The notes beneath the pieces are model-generated. The model was not told the origin of the DNA. It ran no database searches and saw only the letters and a program-made list of their open reading frames with translations. From assembly GCA_051008735.1 (NCBI GenBank), contig JBPCXH010000140.1, forward strand, positions 1 to 6,050: a stretch of 6,050 nt of DNA. The letters run 5' to 3'. The position numbers and the translations under genes were made by a program. Positions 1 through 6,050 of the stretch are shown in pieces; within the stretch, counting starts at the first letter, position 1, and every line of letters starts with the position of its first letter. This stretch comes from J054 sp051008735. Lineage in GTDB: Bacteria; Pseudomonadota; Gammaproteobacteria; Steroidobacterales; GCA-2729495.

Positions 1-7
1 CAAGAAG

Positions 8-412
8 TCAGACCTCTTCCAGTTCAAGTAATGTCCCGCAGAAATCTTTTGGATGCAGGAACAGAACCGGCTTGCCGTGGGCGCCGGTCTTCGGTTTTCC
101 GTCACCCAGCACGCGCGCTCCAGCTGCCTGTAGCTGATCCCGCGCTGCCAGGATGTCTTTCACCTCGTAGCACAGGTGATGCATGCCACCGGCTGGGTTC
201 TTCTCGAGAAACTTTGCGATAGGCGAGTCTGCGCCGAGTGGGCGGAGTAGCTCGATTTTGGTGTTGGGCAGATTGATGAAAACTGTAGTTACGCCGTGTT
301 CAGGGAGGTCTTCGGCGGCGGAAACGCTTGCACCGAGTGTGTCTCGATAGATGGCTGTAGCGGCCTCGAGATCCGGAACCACAATAGCCACATGATTTAG
401 CTTGCCTATCAT
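8..412 (-). CDS. mce: methylmalonyl-CoA epimerase (VOC/glyoxalase fold)
   Basis: Interconverts (S)- and (R)-methylmalonyl-CoA, linking the carboxylase product to the mutase substrate in the cytosol. The 134-aa product is of normal family length and spans two VOC beta-alpha-beta-beta-beta modules. The N-terminal NHVAIVVPDL supplies metal ligand His7. PEHGV places Glu38 where the family has a catalytic base. TKIELL gives Glu54 at a metal-ligand position, GGMHHLCYEV gives His78/His79, and LLELEEV gives Glu130, a metal ligand and second catalytic acid/base by family analogy. I chose the ATG at 410-412. An in-frame TTG two codons upstream (416-418) is also possible, but an AGAGA ribosome binding site lies 7 nt before the ATG and would nearly abut the TTG. 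The TGA stop is at 8-10. The gene is last in the operon, 10 nt after meaB, and is very probably translationally coupled to it. Glyoxalase I or a dioxygenase would be alternatives by fold alone, but motifs and neighbours make epimerase firm. Confidence 0.95.
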   Translation of the reverse strand: MIGKLNHVAIVVPDLEAATAIYRDTLGASVSAAEDLPEHGVTTVFINLPNTKIELLRPLGADSPIAKFLEKNPAGGMHHLCYEVKDILAARDQLQAAGARVLGDGKPKTGAHGKPVLFLHPKDFCGTLLELEEV

Positions 413-419
413 TCGCAAT

Positions 420-424
420 TCTCT
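420..424 (-). promoter_or_regulatory. ribosome binding site of mce
   Basis: Minus-strand AGAGA lies 7 nt before the ATG at 410-412 and overlaps the last two bases of the meaB TAG stop (423-425). This favours the ATG over the nearby TTG start and points to coupling with termination of meaB translation. The match to the anti-Shine-Dalgarno sequence is moderate. Confidence 0.55.
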
Positions 425-1412
425 ATTTCACATTTTTCCAAAAGTGCGCGACCAATTCCTGAGCCGCAACGCGAGGCGAGGTCTTGCCGTCACCCACGCT
501 ATTTTCAAGCTCCTTGATGCGTTTGCCAACATCTGGATCAGATTTCAGCTGCTCCAGCAGTTTTTCTGCAGTTTCATCCCATAACCAGGTTTTGGCCTGC
601 GCTGCCCGGGCGCGTTGCAGTTCACCGGTCGTCATCAATGTTTCCTGGAACTTTTCAACCACGTCCCAGACTTCTGCGATCCCCTGATTTTCCAGGGCGG
701 AGCAAGTGGTCACCGGAACTTCCCAGTCCGCGTGCCGTGGGTGCAGAAATCCCAGGGCGTTGCGGTAATCTGCCGCAGCACGCCCGGCTGCAGCGGCCAT
801 GTCGCCATCTGCCTTGTTTACCACCACCAGGTCAGCCAGCTCGACGATGCCGCGTTTTATTCCTTGTAGTTCGTCACCGCCACCGGGCAGCAGCATCAGC
901 ATGAACATATCAGTCATTTCCGCCACGGCTGTTTCTGATTGCCCGACGCCAACGGTTTCAACAATCACAACGTCGAAGCCTGCGGCCTCCAGCAACAACA
1001 TCGTTTCGCGGGTGTGCCGGGCAACGCCACCGAGGGTGCCGCCGGCAGGTGATGGGCGAATGAAGGCATCGGTGCGTCGTGACAGGATTTCCATCCGTGT
1101 CTTATCGCCCAGTATGGATCCGCCACTCAGGGCAGACGACGGGTCTACGGCCAGAACGGCCACCCGATGACCCTCATCAATGAGGTAGTTGCCCAGGGCT
1201 TCGATGAAAGTGGATTTACCCACGCCGGGGACCCCGGAAATGCCCACCCGGATACTTTTGCCGGCACTGGGCGCGACGGCTGCCAGCAAGGCGTTGCCCG
1301 GTTCATTATCTTCCGGTCGGGATGATTCCAGCAGGGTAATGGCTCGTGCAAGCGCGCGGCGATCACCGGCCAGTAAGTCGGTGGCGAGCTGAACCGGGTC
1401 CTTGCTGGTCAT
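423..1412 (-). CDS. meaB: methylmalonyl-CoA mutase-associated GTPase MeaB (ArgK/MMAA family)
   Basis: G3E-type P-loop GTPase that binds methylmalonyl-CoA mutase, gates adenosylcobalamin loading and protects the enzyme from inactivation; the human homologue is MMAA. The length of 329 aa is normal for the family. An N-terminal helical segment (about 1-50) precedes the G domain. The Walker A loop GVPGVGKST is at 60-68 with Lys66. DPSSALSGGSILGDKTRM (90-107) is the characteristic family signature. ETVGVGQSE (152-160) is the Walker B/G3 region, NKAD (199-202) gives guanine specificity, and SAL (238-240) is a probable G5. The C-terminal part (about 255-329) is helical and charged, as expected for the dimerisation extension. 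The ATG follows the pccA stop by 11 nt with no clear Shine-Dalgarno sequence, so initiation probably depends on coupling to pccA. The old name ArgK (arginine transport kinase) is a misnomer, and the mutase in the same operon settles the role. Confidence 0.96.
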   Translation of the reverse strand: MTSKDPVQLATDLLAGDRRALARAITLLESSRPEDNEPGNALLAAVAPSAGKSIRVGISGVPGVGKSTFIEALGNYLIDEGHRVAVLAVDPSSALSGGSILGDKTRMEILSRRTDAFIRPSPAGGTLGGVARHTRETMLLLEAAGFDVVIVETVGVGQSETAVAEMTDMFMLMLLPGGGDELQGIKRGIVELADLVVVNKADGDMAAAAGRAAADYRNALGFLHPRHADWEVPVTTCSALENQGIAEVWDVVEKFQETLMTTGELQRARAAQAKTWLWDETAEKLLEQLKSDPDVGKRIKELENSVGDGKTSPRVAAQELVAHFWKNVK

Positions 1413-1423
1413 GGTTGCAGGCG

Positions 1424-3409
1424 TTATTCGAACTCGAGAATTGGCTGGTCGACTACGAGGCTTTGGCCTTGTTCGGCCAGCACCTTCCCGACCACAACGT
1501 CTTCCGTCGCGCGCAGGCTGTTTTCCATTTTCATGGCTTCGACCACGGCGAGCTCTTCGCCGGCCTTGACCTCTTCACCGGCTTTGACAGACATGCGAAC
1601 CAGCAGACCGGGCATGGGCGACAGAAGAAACTTGGATAAATCAGGCGGCACTTTTTCCGGCATGAGCAGGGCCAGCTCGGCAACCTTTGGCGAGACCACC
1701 AGGGCTTCAATCTGGCTGCCCCGATGGGACAGGCGATGGCGCAGACCAACGCGGTCCAGCTGGAAGCTCTCGGCTTTGCCGTTCACTTCGGCTTCGATCA
1801 ATACCTGACCGGGTTGCCACTGCGTCACGATCCGGTACGTCTCGCCGTCGAGGTTGACCTCAACAATGCTGTCGATGGGAGTTACCTGCACTTCGTGCTG
1901 TTCTTGACCAATGATCACGACAAATTCAGGGGCTACCAGTTTTTCATGGCTGGGCAATTGGCCGGCCAGGCGAGCCGCCCGGTCCATCAATCGACGGTGC
2001 ACCATCGCAGCCATGGCGACCAGCAGGCCGGGTTCATCGTGGCTTACGTCGGCAGCATGGAAGCCGTCAGGGTATTCCTCGGCAATAAAATTGGTCGACA
2101 GTCGACCTTCCTGGAAGCGCGGGTGGGCGAGCAGCGCATTCAAAAAGCTGATGTTGTGAGATACGCCACGAATCACATAAGCATCGAGCGCATTATTCAT
2201 ATTATCGATGGCCTGTTTGCGATCATCGCCGTAGGTGATGAGTTTCGCGATCATCGGGTCATAGAACATCGAGACTTCACTGCCTTCCTCGATGCCGGTA
2301 TCCACACGCACGGTATCGCTCTCTGTCGGCGCCCGATAGCGCGAGAGCCGGCCAATAGACGGCAGGAAATTGCGGAAGGGGTCTTCGGCGTAGACACGCG
2401 CTTCCACGGCCCAGCCGGTCAGTTTGACGTCTGCCTGCTTCAACGGCAGTTTTTCGCCCGCTGCGACTCGGATCATTAGCTCCACGAGATCCTGCCCGGT
2501 CACCAGTTCGGTAACCGGATGCTCGACCTGCAGACGGGTATTCATTTCCAGGAAGTAGAAGTTTCGTTTCGTGTCGACGATAAATTCAACGGTGCCGGCT
2601 GAGCAGTAGTCCACCGCTTTGGATAACGCGACAGATTGTTTTCCCATGGCCTGGCGGGTTTTTTCATCCAGGAAAGGCGAGGGGGCCTCTTCGATGACCT
2701 TCTGATGCCGGCGCTGAATAGAGCATTCACGCTCCCCCAGGTAGATCACGTTGCCATGGCTGTCAGCCATAACCTGGATTTCAATGTGGCGTGGCTCTTC
2801 GATGAACTTCTCGGCAAAGACCCGACCGTCGCCGAAGCTTGACGTTGCTTCGTTGGTTGCCATGGTGAAGCCTTCGCGGCATTCGTCGTCGTTCCAGACC
2901 ACGCGCATGCCTTTGCCGCCACCACCGGCACTGGCCTTTAGCATGACCGGGTAGCCAATCTCCTGCGAGATTTCGACCGCATGCTCCGGGTCTTTAATGA
3001 TGTCGGTGTAGCCCGGGACCGTGCTGACGCCAGCCTCGGCTGCCAGCTTTTTCGAGGTGATTTTGTCGCCCATGCTGGTAATGGCATGGGAACCTGGGCC
3101 GATAAAGGTGATGCCGGCCTTGTCCAGGGCTGCGGTGAAGGCGGCATTCTCTGACAGGAAGCCATAGCCGGGGTGTACAGCTTCCGCACCCGTTTTCTTG
3201 CAGGCTGCAACGATACGATCAATGACCAGGTAGCTTTCGGCTGATGCCGAGGGGCCTATGTGCACGGCCTCATCAGCCATGCGGACATGCAAAGCCTCGC
3301 GGTCCGCATCCGAGTAGACGGCGACGGTGGCAATGCCCATGCGGCGGGCTGTTTTGATTACCCGGCAGGCAATTTCGCCCCGGTTAGCAATCAGTATTTT
3401 CTTGAACAT
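1424..3409 (-). CDS. pccA: propionyl-CoA carboxylase alpha subunit (biotin carboxylase + biotin carrier)
   Basis: ATP-dependent carboxylation of its own biotin; the carboxyl group is then passed to propionyl-CoA on PccB. The 661 aa fit the 650-700 aa bacterial alpha subunits. The biotin carboxylase N-domain opens with MFKKILIANRGEIA. The ATP-grasp domain has the glycine loop GGGGKGM (162-168, Lys166). Active-site residues include Glu275, Glu288, Asn290, Arg292 in EMNTRLQVEHPVTE, and Arg338, with spacing like E. coli AccC. Residues of about 450-590 form a BT-type linker that would contact PccB. The biotinyl domain (about 595-661) carries EAMKMEN with biotinylated Lys627, 34 residues before the C-terminus, as is usual. 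The reading frame stays open to an ATG 90 bases further upstream (to 3499), inside pccB. The internal ATG at 3407-3409 is the right start because the conserved fold begins there and AGAAGG lies 8 nt before it. Methylcrotonyl- or geranyl-CoA carboxylase alpha subunits look similar, and context decides for propionyl-CoA. Confidence 0.95.
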   Translation of the reverse strand: MFKKILIANRGEIACRVIKTARRMGIATVAVYSDADREALHVRMADEAVHIGPSASAESYLVIDRIVAACKKTGAEAVHPGYGFLSENAAFTAALDKAGITFIGPGSHAITSMGDKITSKKLAAEAGVSTVPGYTDIIKDPEHAVEISQEIGYPVMLKASAGGGGKGMRVVWNDDECREGFTMATNEATSSFGDGRVFAEKFIEEPRHIEIQVMADSHGNVIYLGERECSIQRRHQKVIEEAPSPFLDEKTRQAMGKQSVALSKAVDYCSAGTVEFIVDTKRNFYFLEMNTRLQVEHPVTELVTGQDLVELMIRVAAGEKLPLKQADVKLTGWAVEARVYAEDPFRNFLPSIGRLSRYRAPTESDTVRVDTGIEEGSEVSMFYDPMIAKLITYGDDRKQAIDNMNNALDAYVIRGVSHNISFLNALLAHPRFQEGRLSTNFIAEEYPDGFHAADVSHDEPGLLVAMAAMVHRRLMDRAARLAGQLPSHEKLVAPEFVVIIGQEQHEVQVTPIDSIVEVNLDGETYRIVTQWQPGQVLIEAEVNGKAESFQLDRVGLRHRLSHRGSQIEALVVSPKVAELALLMPEKVPPDLSKFLLSPMPGLLVRMSVKAGEEVKAGEELAVVEAMKMENSLRATEDVVVGKVLAEQGQSLVVDQPILEFE

Positions 3410-3417
3410 GCTTGCTG

Positions 3418-3423
3418 CCTTCT
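3418..3423 (-). promoter_or_regulatory. ribosome binding site of pccA
   Basis: Minus-strand AGAAGG starts immediately after the pccB TAG stop (3424-3426) and lies 8 nt before the ATG at 3407-3409. It fixes the pccA start against the longer frame that begins inside pccB, and its position suits reinitiation by ribosomes finishing pccB. Confidence 0.7.
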
Positions 3424-4956
3424 CTACAGGGGGATGTTGCCGTGCTTGCGCCAGGGGTTTTCGAGTTTCTTCTCGCGCAACATGGCAAAAGAGCGGCACA
3501 CACGCACTCGCGTATCGCGAGGCATGATGACGTCATCGATGAATCCGCGACTGCCGGCAATGAAGGGGTTGGCGAATTTCTGCCGGTACTCTTCAGTGCG
3601 GTCCGCGATCTTTTCTGTATCACCCAGGTCTTTGCGGAAAATGATTTCCACTGCACCCTTGGACCCCATGACCGCAATCTCGGCGCTGGGCCAGGCCAGA
3701 TTGACATCGCCGCGCAAATGCTTGGAGGCCATCACGTCATAAGCGCCGCCATAGGCTTTGCGGGTAATGAGCGTTACCTTCGGTACAGTGGCTTCGGCGT
3801 AGGCGTACAGCAGTTTAGCCCCGTGCTTGATGATGCCGCCGTATTCCTGGCTGGTACCGGGCATGAAGCCAGGCACGTCAACGAGGGTCAGTATCGGGAT
3901 ATTGAAGGCATCGCAGAAGCGGACGAAGCGGCCGCCTTTCTTCGATGAGTCGATATCCAGGCAGCCGGCCAGCACCATTGGCTGGTTGGCAATCACCCCC
4001 ACGACGTGACCCTCCAGGCGAACGAAGCCGACGACGATGTTTTGTGCATAGCCGGGCTGAATCTCAAAGAAATCACTTTCGTCAGCGACCTTCAGGATCA
4101 GTTCGCGAATGTCATAGGGTTTGGCGGGGTCGTCCGGCACCAGGCTGTCCAGTGAGCTTTCGATCCGATTGGCCGGGTCATCGGTGGGCCAGACGGGTGC
4201 TTTTTCACGATTATTGGCTGGCAGAAAGTTAAAAAAGCGTCGCGTCGTCAGCAAGGCTTCTACATCGTTCTCAATGGCCAGATCAGCCACACCGGATTTG
4301 GTGGTGTGGGTCACGGCGCCGCCTAATTCTTCGGCGGTCACGACTTCATGGGTCACGGTCTTGACGACGTCCGGCCCCGTAACGAACATGTAGGAACTGT
4401 CCTGCACCATGAAAATAAAGTCGGTCATGGCCGGGGAGTAGACGGCACCGCCGGCACACGGCCCCATGATGAGGGAGATCTGGGGGACCACGCCCGAGGC
4501 CAGTACATTCTTCTGGAATACATCGGCATAGCCACCGAGGGAGGCCACGCCCTCCTGAATGCGAGCGCCGCCTGAATCGTTGAGACCGATCACCGGGGCT
4601 CCCACTTTCATCGCCTGTTCCATGACCTTGCAGATTTTCTCTGCGTGAGTCTCGGACAGGGAACCACCGAAGACCGTGAAATCCTGGCTGAACACAAAAA
4701 CGAGCCGGCCATTGATGGTCCCGTAGCCTGTGACCACGCCGTCGCCCGGGACTTTCTGTTCAGCCATACCGAAGTCCGTGCAACGATGCTCCACGAACAT
4801 GTCCCATTCCTCGAAGCTGCCTTCGTCCAGCAGTAATTCAATTCGTTCGCGGGCCGTCAGCTTGCCCTTCGCATGCTGTGCCTGGATGCGCTTTTCGCCG
4901 CCGCCAAGCTTGGCAGCCCGGCGCTTATCGGCCAGTTGCTGGATGATGTCCTGCAT
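3424..4956 (-). CDS. pccB: propionyl-CoA carboxylase beta subunit (carboxyltransferase)
   Basis: Transfers the carboxyl group from carboxybiotin on PccA to propionyl-CoA, giving (S)-methylmalonyl-CoA; the known holoenzymes are alpha6beta6 in the cytosol. The 510 aa match the family length. Two crotonase-like carboxyltransferase domains are visible. The N-domain (about 1-250) contains GKLTARERIELLLDEGSFEE, the first oxyanion glycines GGARIQEG (129-136) and CAGGA (168-172). The C-domain (about 270-510) contains VDVPGFMPGTSQEYGG (359-374) and the second oxyanion site AYGGAYDVM (401-409). Asp407 aligns with the residue that in actinobacterial PccB (Asp422) selects propionyl-CoA, where acetyl-CoA-preferring enzymes carry Ile. 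The ATG at 4954-4956 is preceded by GGAG with a 6-nt spacer. The gene ends 14 nt before pccA, the usual sign of co-translated partner subunits. Automated pipelines may call it only acyl-CoA carboxylase beta subunit; Asp407 and the mutase/epimerase context support the specific name. Confidence 0.96.
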   Translation of the reverse strand: MQDIIQQLADKRRAAKLGGGEKRIQAQHAKGKLTARERIELLLDEGSFEEWDMFVEHRCTDFGMAEQKVPGDGVVTGYGTINGRLVFVFSQDFTVFGGSLSETHAEKICKVMEQAMKVGAPVIGLNDSGGARIQEGVASLGGYADVFQKNVLASGVVPQISLIMGPCAGGAVYSPAMTDFIFMVQDSSYMFVTGPDVVKTVTHEVVTAEELGGAVTHTTKSGVADLAIENDVEALLTTRRFFNFLPANNREKAPVWPTDDPANRIESSLDSLVPDDPAKPYDIRELILKVADESDFFEIQPGYAQNIVVGFVRLEGHVVGVIANQPMVLAGCLDIDSSKKGGRFVRFCDAFNIPILTLVDVPGFMPGTSQEYGGIIKHGAKLLYAYAEATVPKVTLITRKAYGGAYDVMASKHLRGDVNLAWPSAEIAVMGSKGAVEIIFRKDLGDTEKIADRTEEYRQKFANPFIAGSRGFIDDVIMPRDTRVRVCRSFAMLREKKLENPWRKHGNIPL

Positions 4957-5027
4957 GGATTGCTCCGTTGCGTGTTATTCGAATTTGCGGAATGCCGGGT
5001 TTATTGCCGGCGCTAACTTATGGATCG
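4957..5027 (-). other. 71-nt intercistronic spacer with a weak hairpin
   Basis: This is the only spacer in the window longer than 14 nt, between the mutase stop and the pccB start. A 5-bp GC stem (4994-4998 paired with 5007-5011, 8-nt loop) can form. No T-run follows in the direction of transcription, so it is not a convincing intrinsic terminator. I see no clear -35/-10 pair. It may mark an mRNA processing or stability boundary, or be chance. Confidence 0.3.
4963..4966 (-). promoter_or_regulatory. ribosome binding site of pccB
   Basis: Minus-strand GGAG (within ACGGAGC) lies 6 nt before the ATG at 4954-4956. With its own good ribosome binding site and a 71-nt gap from the mutase, pccB probably initiates independently of upstream translation, unlike meaB and mce. 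Confidence 0.7.
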
Positions 5028-6050
5028 TCAGGCGGCCATGCGGCGCTGCCGAATCAGTCCCAGTACTTCCCCGGCGGCGACGGGAATATTGGTGCCGGGT
5101 CCGAAGACCGCGGAGACACCCGCCGCTTTGAGCTCATCGTAGTCCTTAGGCGGAATCACACCGCCGCACACTACGATAACTTCTTTGGCCCCCTGGTCTT
5201 TCAGCGCGTCAATCAACTGGGGCACGAGGGTCTTATGGCCGGCAGCCTGGGAGGAGACGCCCACGACATGCACATCGTTTTCAATGGCGTGTCGTGCTGC
5301 TTCCTCAGGGGTCTGAAACAATGGGCCGATATCCACGTCAAAGCCCAGGTCCGCGAACGCAGTGGCAATGACCTTTGCACCGCGGTCATGGCCGTCCTGA
5401 CCCAGTTTTACCACCAGTATGCGCGGCCGACGGCCTTCTTCCCGGGCGAAACTTTCAACGTCTTTCTGGATGTTGCCGAATTGCTCATCGCCTTCATAGG
5501 CGGAGCCGTATACCCCGCTAATGGACTGGATCATGGCACGGTGTCTCCCGAAGCTTGTTTCCATCGCATCTGAAATCTCGCCCACCGAGGCGCGCGCGCG
5601 TGCAGCGGCCACTGCCAGCTCCAGCAGATTGCCGGTGCCGTCTTCGGCCGCGCTCTTCAGTGAATCAATAGCTGTTTGCCAGGCCTGCGCGTCGCGGCTG
5701 CTACGAATCGATTGCAGTCGCTGCACCTGGGATTCCCGAACGGCCGTGTTGTCGATATCCAGGACATCAACTTCAGGTTCGTCATCGCGTTGATACTTGT
5801 TGACGCCCACGATCACTTCCTCACCGCGATCAATGCGCGCCTGGCGCAGGGCTGCGGCCTGCTCGATACGAAGTTTGGGCATGCCGGACTCGACAGCCTT
5901 AGTCATGCCGCCCATGGCTTCCACTTCGTCAATCAGCTGCCGTGCTTCCGTGACCAGAGAAGCTGTCAGGCTTTCCACGTAGTAAGACCCGGCCAGGGGG
6001 TCCACAACATTGGTGACGCCCGTTTCTTCCTGGATCACGAGTTGCGTGTT
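5028..6050 (-). CDS. scpA: methylmalonyl-CoA mutase, C-terminal part (5' end off window)
   Basis: Adenosylcobalamin-dependent isomerisation of (R)-methylmalonyl-CoA to succinyl-CoA. The visible 340 residues run open to the right edge; a full single-chain enzyme has about 700-750 aa, so roughly half is missing. A GTG at 6036-6038 is an internal valine, not a start: the frame continues upstream in family-like sequence (NTQLVIQEETGV), followed by VVDPLAGSYYVE of the substrate-binding barrel. The conserved helical region RIEQAAALRQARIDRGEE and the linker follow. The C-terminal B12 domain begins near PRILVVKLGQDGHDRG; the His of DGHDRG (codon 5388-5390) is the lower cobalt ligand of the base-off/His-on mode. 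The motif spacing is canonical: 41 residues to SSQ, then 27 to GGVIPP. SSQ has Gln where the SxL motif has Leu. Residues separating methylmalonyl-CoA from isobutyryl- or ethylmalonyl-CoA mutases lie off window, so specificity rests on the operon. The TGA stop is at 5028-5030. Also called mutB or mcm. Confidence 0.96.
   Translation of the reverse strand, partial: NTQLVIQEETGVTNVVDPLAGSYYVESLTASLVTEARQLIDEVEAMGGMTKAVESGMPKLRIEQAAALRQARIDRGEEVIVGVNKYQRDDEPEVDVLDIDNTAVRESQVQRLQSIRSSRDAQAWQTAIDSLKSAAEDGTGNLLELAVAAARARASVGEISDAMETSFGRHRAMIQSISGVYGSAYEGDEQFGNIQKDVESFAREEGRRPRILVVKLGQDGHDRGAKVIATAFADLGFDVDIGPLFQTPEEAARHAIENDVHVVGVSSQAAGHKTLVPQLIDALKDQGAKEVIVVCGGVIPPKDYDELKAAGVSAVFGPGTNIPVAAGEVLGLIRQRRMAA

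Noticed and set aside
1..7. Operon terminator after mce
   Set aside because: Only 7 bases follow the stop codon inside the window, too few to judge.
1724..2479. A 251-codon open frame on the plus strand opposite pccA
   Set aside because: It lies wholly within the well-supported pccA gene, its translation resembles no family I know, and long antisense open frames are expected opposite GC-rich genes. It has no convincing ribosome binding site or independent context.
3410..3499. N-terminal 30-residue extension of PccA overlapping pccB
   Set aside because: The extra residues do not resemble the biotin carboxylase N-terminus. A clear AGAAGG site precedes the ATG at 3407-3409, where the conserved fold begins.
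3412..3948. Plus-strand open frame of 178 codons opposite the 3' end of pccB
   Set aside because: It mirrors the conserved carboxyltransferase C-domain and has no recognisable domain or start signal. It is a shadow of pccB.
4994..5011. Intrinsic terminator between the mutase and pccB
   Set aside because: The stem is only 5 bp with an 8-nt loop and no following T-tract on the minus strand. The genes belong to one pathway, so read-through is more likely.
4968..5573. Plus-strand open frame of 201 codons spanning the mutase-pccB gap
   Set aside because: Most of it is antisense to the B12 domain of the mutase, and the spacer part has no promoter or ribosome binding site on this strand. The composition is that of an antisense shadow.
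6036..6038. GTG as the start of a short mutase-like gene
   Set aside because: The frame remains open to the window edge with family-typical residues upstream, so this is an internal valine of a longer mutase.
1..6050. CRISPR array, insertion sequence, tRNA/rRNA, riboswitch or novel defence-type system
   Set aside because: The window is nearly all coding, with five recognisable metabolic genes. I saw no regular repeats, inverted terminal repeats, cloverleaf-like sequence or unexplained gene.

Overview
The window holds the downstream part of one bacterial operon, transcribed entirely on the minus strand (right to left). It encodes a complete route from propionyl-CoA to succinyl-CoA. In transcription order the genes are: the C-terminal part of a cobalamin-dependent methylmalonyl-CoA mutase (its start lies beyond the right edge), propionyl-CoA carboxylase beta subunit (pccB), propionyl-CoA carboxylase alpha/biotin subunit (pccA), the mutase chaperone GTPase MeaB, and methylmalonyl-CoA epimerase (mce). 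Spacers are 71, 14, 11 and 10 nt, so almost every base is coding. The last gene ends 7 bases from the left edge, so the operon terminator, if it follows directly, is not visible.

The genes form one pathway. PccA and PccB carboxylate propionyl-CoA (from odd-chain or branched fatty acids, Val/Ile/Met/Thr, cholesterol-type side chains or propionate) to (S)-methylmalonyl-CoA. Mce converts the S to the R epimer. The B12-dependent mutase rearranges the R epimer to succinyl-CoA for the TCA cycle. MeaB gates cofactor loading and protects the mutase. Diagnostic residues are intact in each protein: the biotinyl lysine and ATP-grasp residues of PccA, the oxyanion glycines and acyl-specificity Asp of PccB, the G motifs of MeaB, and the metal ligands and a catalytic Glu of Mce. 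In the mutase the cobalamin-ligand histidine is present, but the conserved Leu of the SxL cobalamin motif reads as Gln.

The organism is a moderately GC-rich bacterium. The single-chain mutase with fused B12 domain, the separate PccA and PccB subunits and the general sequence style suggest a Pseudomonadota member, most likely a gammaproteobacterium. This is a recollection-based impression and cannot be proved from the window. There are no RNA genes, mobile elements, CRISPR arrays or transport genes. This is ordinary core metabolism. I find no evidence of an undescribed system, and the observations in Part 2 are modest.
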